Shown: positions 5,878 through 6,343 of the stretch, one piece after another
Numbering within the stretch: position 1 is the first letter of the stretch
How the letters are laid out: each line of letters opens with the position of its first letter
The notes under the pieces: generated by a model
Told to the model about the DNA's origin: nothing
Databases searched by the model: none
The model's input: the letters and a program-made list of their open reading frames with translations, nothing else
Source of the DNA: RYN-433 sp036558265
GTDB taxonomy: Bacteria > Planctomycetota > Phycisphaerae > Tepidisphaerales > Tepidisphaeraceae
Reading direction: 5' to 3'
DNA length: 6,343 nt
Assembly: GCA_036558265.1 (NCBI GenBank)
Contig: DATBFY010000472.1
Location: forward strand, 1 to 6,343
Translations under genes and position numbers: made by a program

Positions 5878-6343
5878 TCACGCGCCCGGCAGGTGCTCGC
5901 GGAAGAAGCGCAGCCAGTTCCCGCCCAGGATGCCGGCCACATCCCGCTCGCTGAAACCGGCGGCGGTCAGGACGCTCGCCAGCTTCCCCAGGTCCCGGCT
6001 CGTGCGGACTTCCTGCGGGATGTGCTCGGCGCCAAAGCCGCCGTCCATGTCCGTGCCGATGCCGGCGTGGGTGGCATCGCCCGCCAGGTCGCAGATGCGC
6101 CGGACGTGGTCGGCCACATCCGCGAGCGTCGCCCGGCGAGTCTTGTACTGGCCCGGCGGGAGGAGGAACTTGTCGTAGAAGTTGATGCCGATCACGCCGC
6201 CGCGCCGGGCGATGGCCTGGATCATCTGGTCGGAAAGCTGGCGATCGGTGGGGACGATGGCGCGGCAGTTGGAGTGGGAGGCGATGACGGCGCGGTCGGT
6301 CAGATCCAGCAGATCCCAGAATGATTGCTCGGCGAGGTGCGAG
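5878..6343 (-). CDS. M19-family membrane-type dipeptidase, C-terminal part (5' end outside window)
   Basis: The frame is open from the window edge to a stop at 5880-5878, giving 154 visible residues, under half of a typical 350-400-residue family member. M19 enzymes (renal dipeptidase type) hydrolyse dipeptides at a two-zinc site. The fragment opens with SHLAEQSFWDLL, then VIASHSNCRA. The two histidines, visible residues 2 and 23, are 21 apart, the same spacing as zinc ligands H198 and H219 of human renal dipeptidase. R34 falls where substrate-binding R230 is expected, 11 residues further on. GGVIGINFY and GIGTDMDGGFG (D98, D100) are the next conserved blocks, and the protein ends with AGFSERDVAGILGGNWLRFFREHLPGA, the usual C-terminal helix region. 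An internal ATG at 6225 is not the start, because conserved zinc-site sequence lies before it. Cell location cannot be judged without the N-terminus. Confidence 0.93.
   Translation of the reverse strand, partial: SHLAEQSFWDLLDLTDRAVIASHSNCRAIVPTDRQLSDQMIQAIARRGGVIGINFYDKFLLPPGQYKTRRATLADVADHVRRICDLAGDATHAGIGTDMDGGFGAEHIPQEVRTSRDLGKLASVLTAAGFSERDVAGILGGNWLRFFREHLPGA

Overview
The window is GC-rich chromosomal DNA holding six protein genes. I see no RNA genes, CRISPR array, insertion sequence or phage replication or packaging module. Base composition, the gene types and three intergenic inverted-repeat families suggest a planctomycete, perhaps of the Phycisphaerae. The repeat sequences are ones I remember as common in Planctomycetota and Verrucomicrobiota genomes. 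That assignment is an inference, not a search result.

Left half (1-3995), three genes on the + strand: the C-terminal 304 residues of a PHP-type metal-dependent phosphoesterase (window edge to 917); a secreted beta-rich protein of unknown function with a fibronectin-III-like domain and tail-fibre-like sequence (1053-2375); and a Tat-exported PhoD-family alkaline phosphatase/phosphodiesterase (2424-3995). The gaps are 135 and 48 bp. The first holds a hairpin that may end transcription of the PHP gene. The second is short enough for co-transcription.

Right half (4176-6343), three genes on the - strand: a PfkB-family sugar (phosphate) kinase (4176-5093), a GNAT N-acetyltransferase (5217-5690), and the C-terminal part of an M19 membrane-type dipeptidase (5878 to the window edge). 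The two halves converge at about 4000-4175.

The most distinctive feature is non-coding. Each of the three gaps in the right half (the convergent gap and the two between - strand genes) contains a different long inverted repeat. The arms are about 29-30 nt, and each arm is built from short tandem units with periods of about 9, 7 and 10 nt. They belong to three unrelated sequence families but share one architecture. They look like dispersed, mobile or templated hairpin elements that also lie where transcription terminators would be. The acetyltransferase also has a consensus-like promoter whose predicted start falls on the A of its ATG, so its mRNA may be leaderless.

The genes do not form one recognisable pathway. 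The two phosphoesterases and the secreted protein point to extracytoplasmic phosphate or ester chemistry. The kinase, acetyltransferase and dipeptidase look like unrelated housekeeping or accessory enzymes. I found no convincing new multi-gene system.
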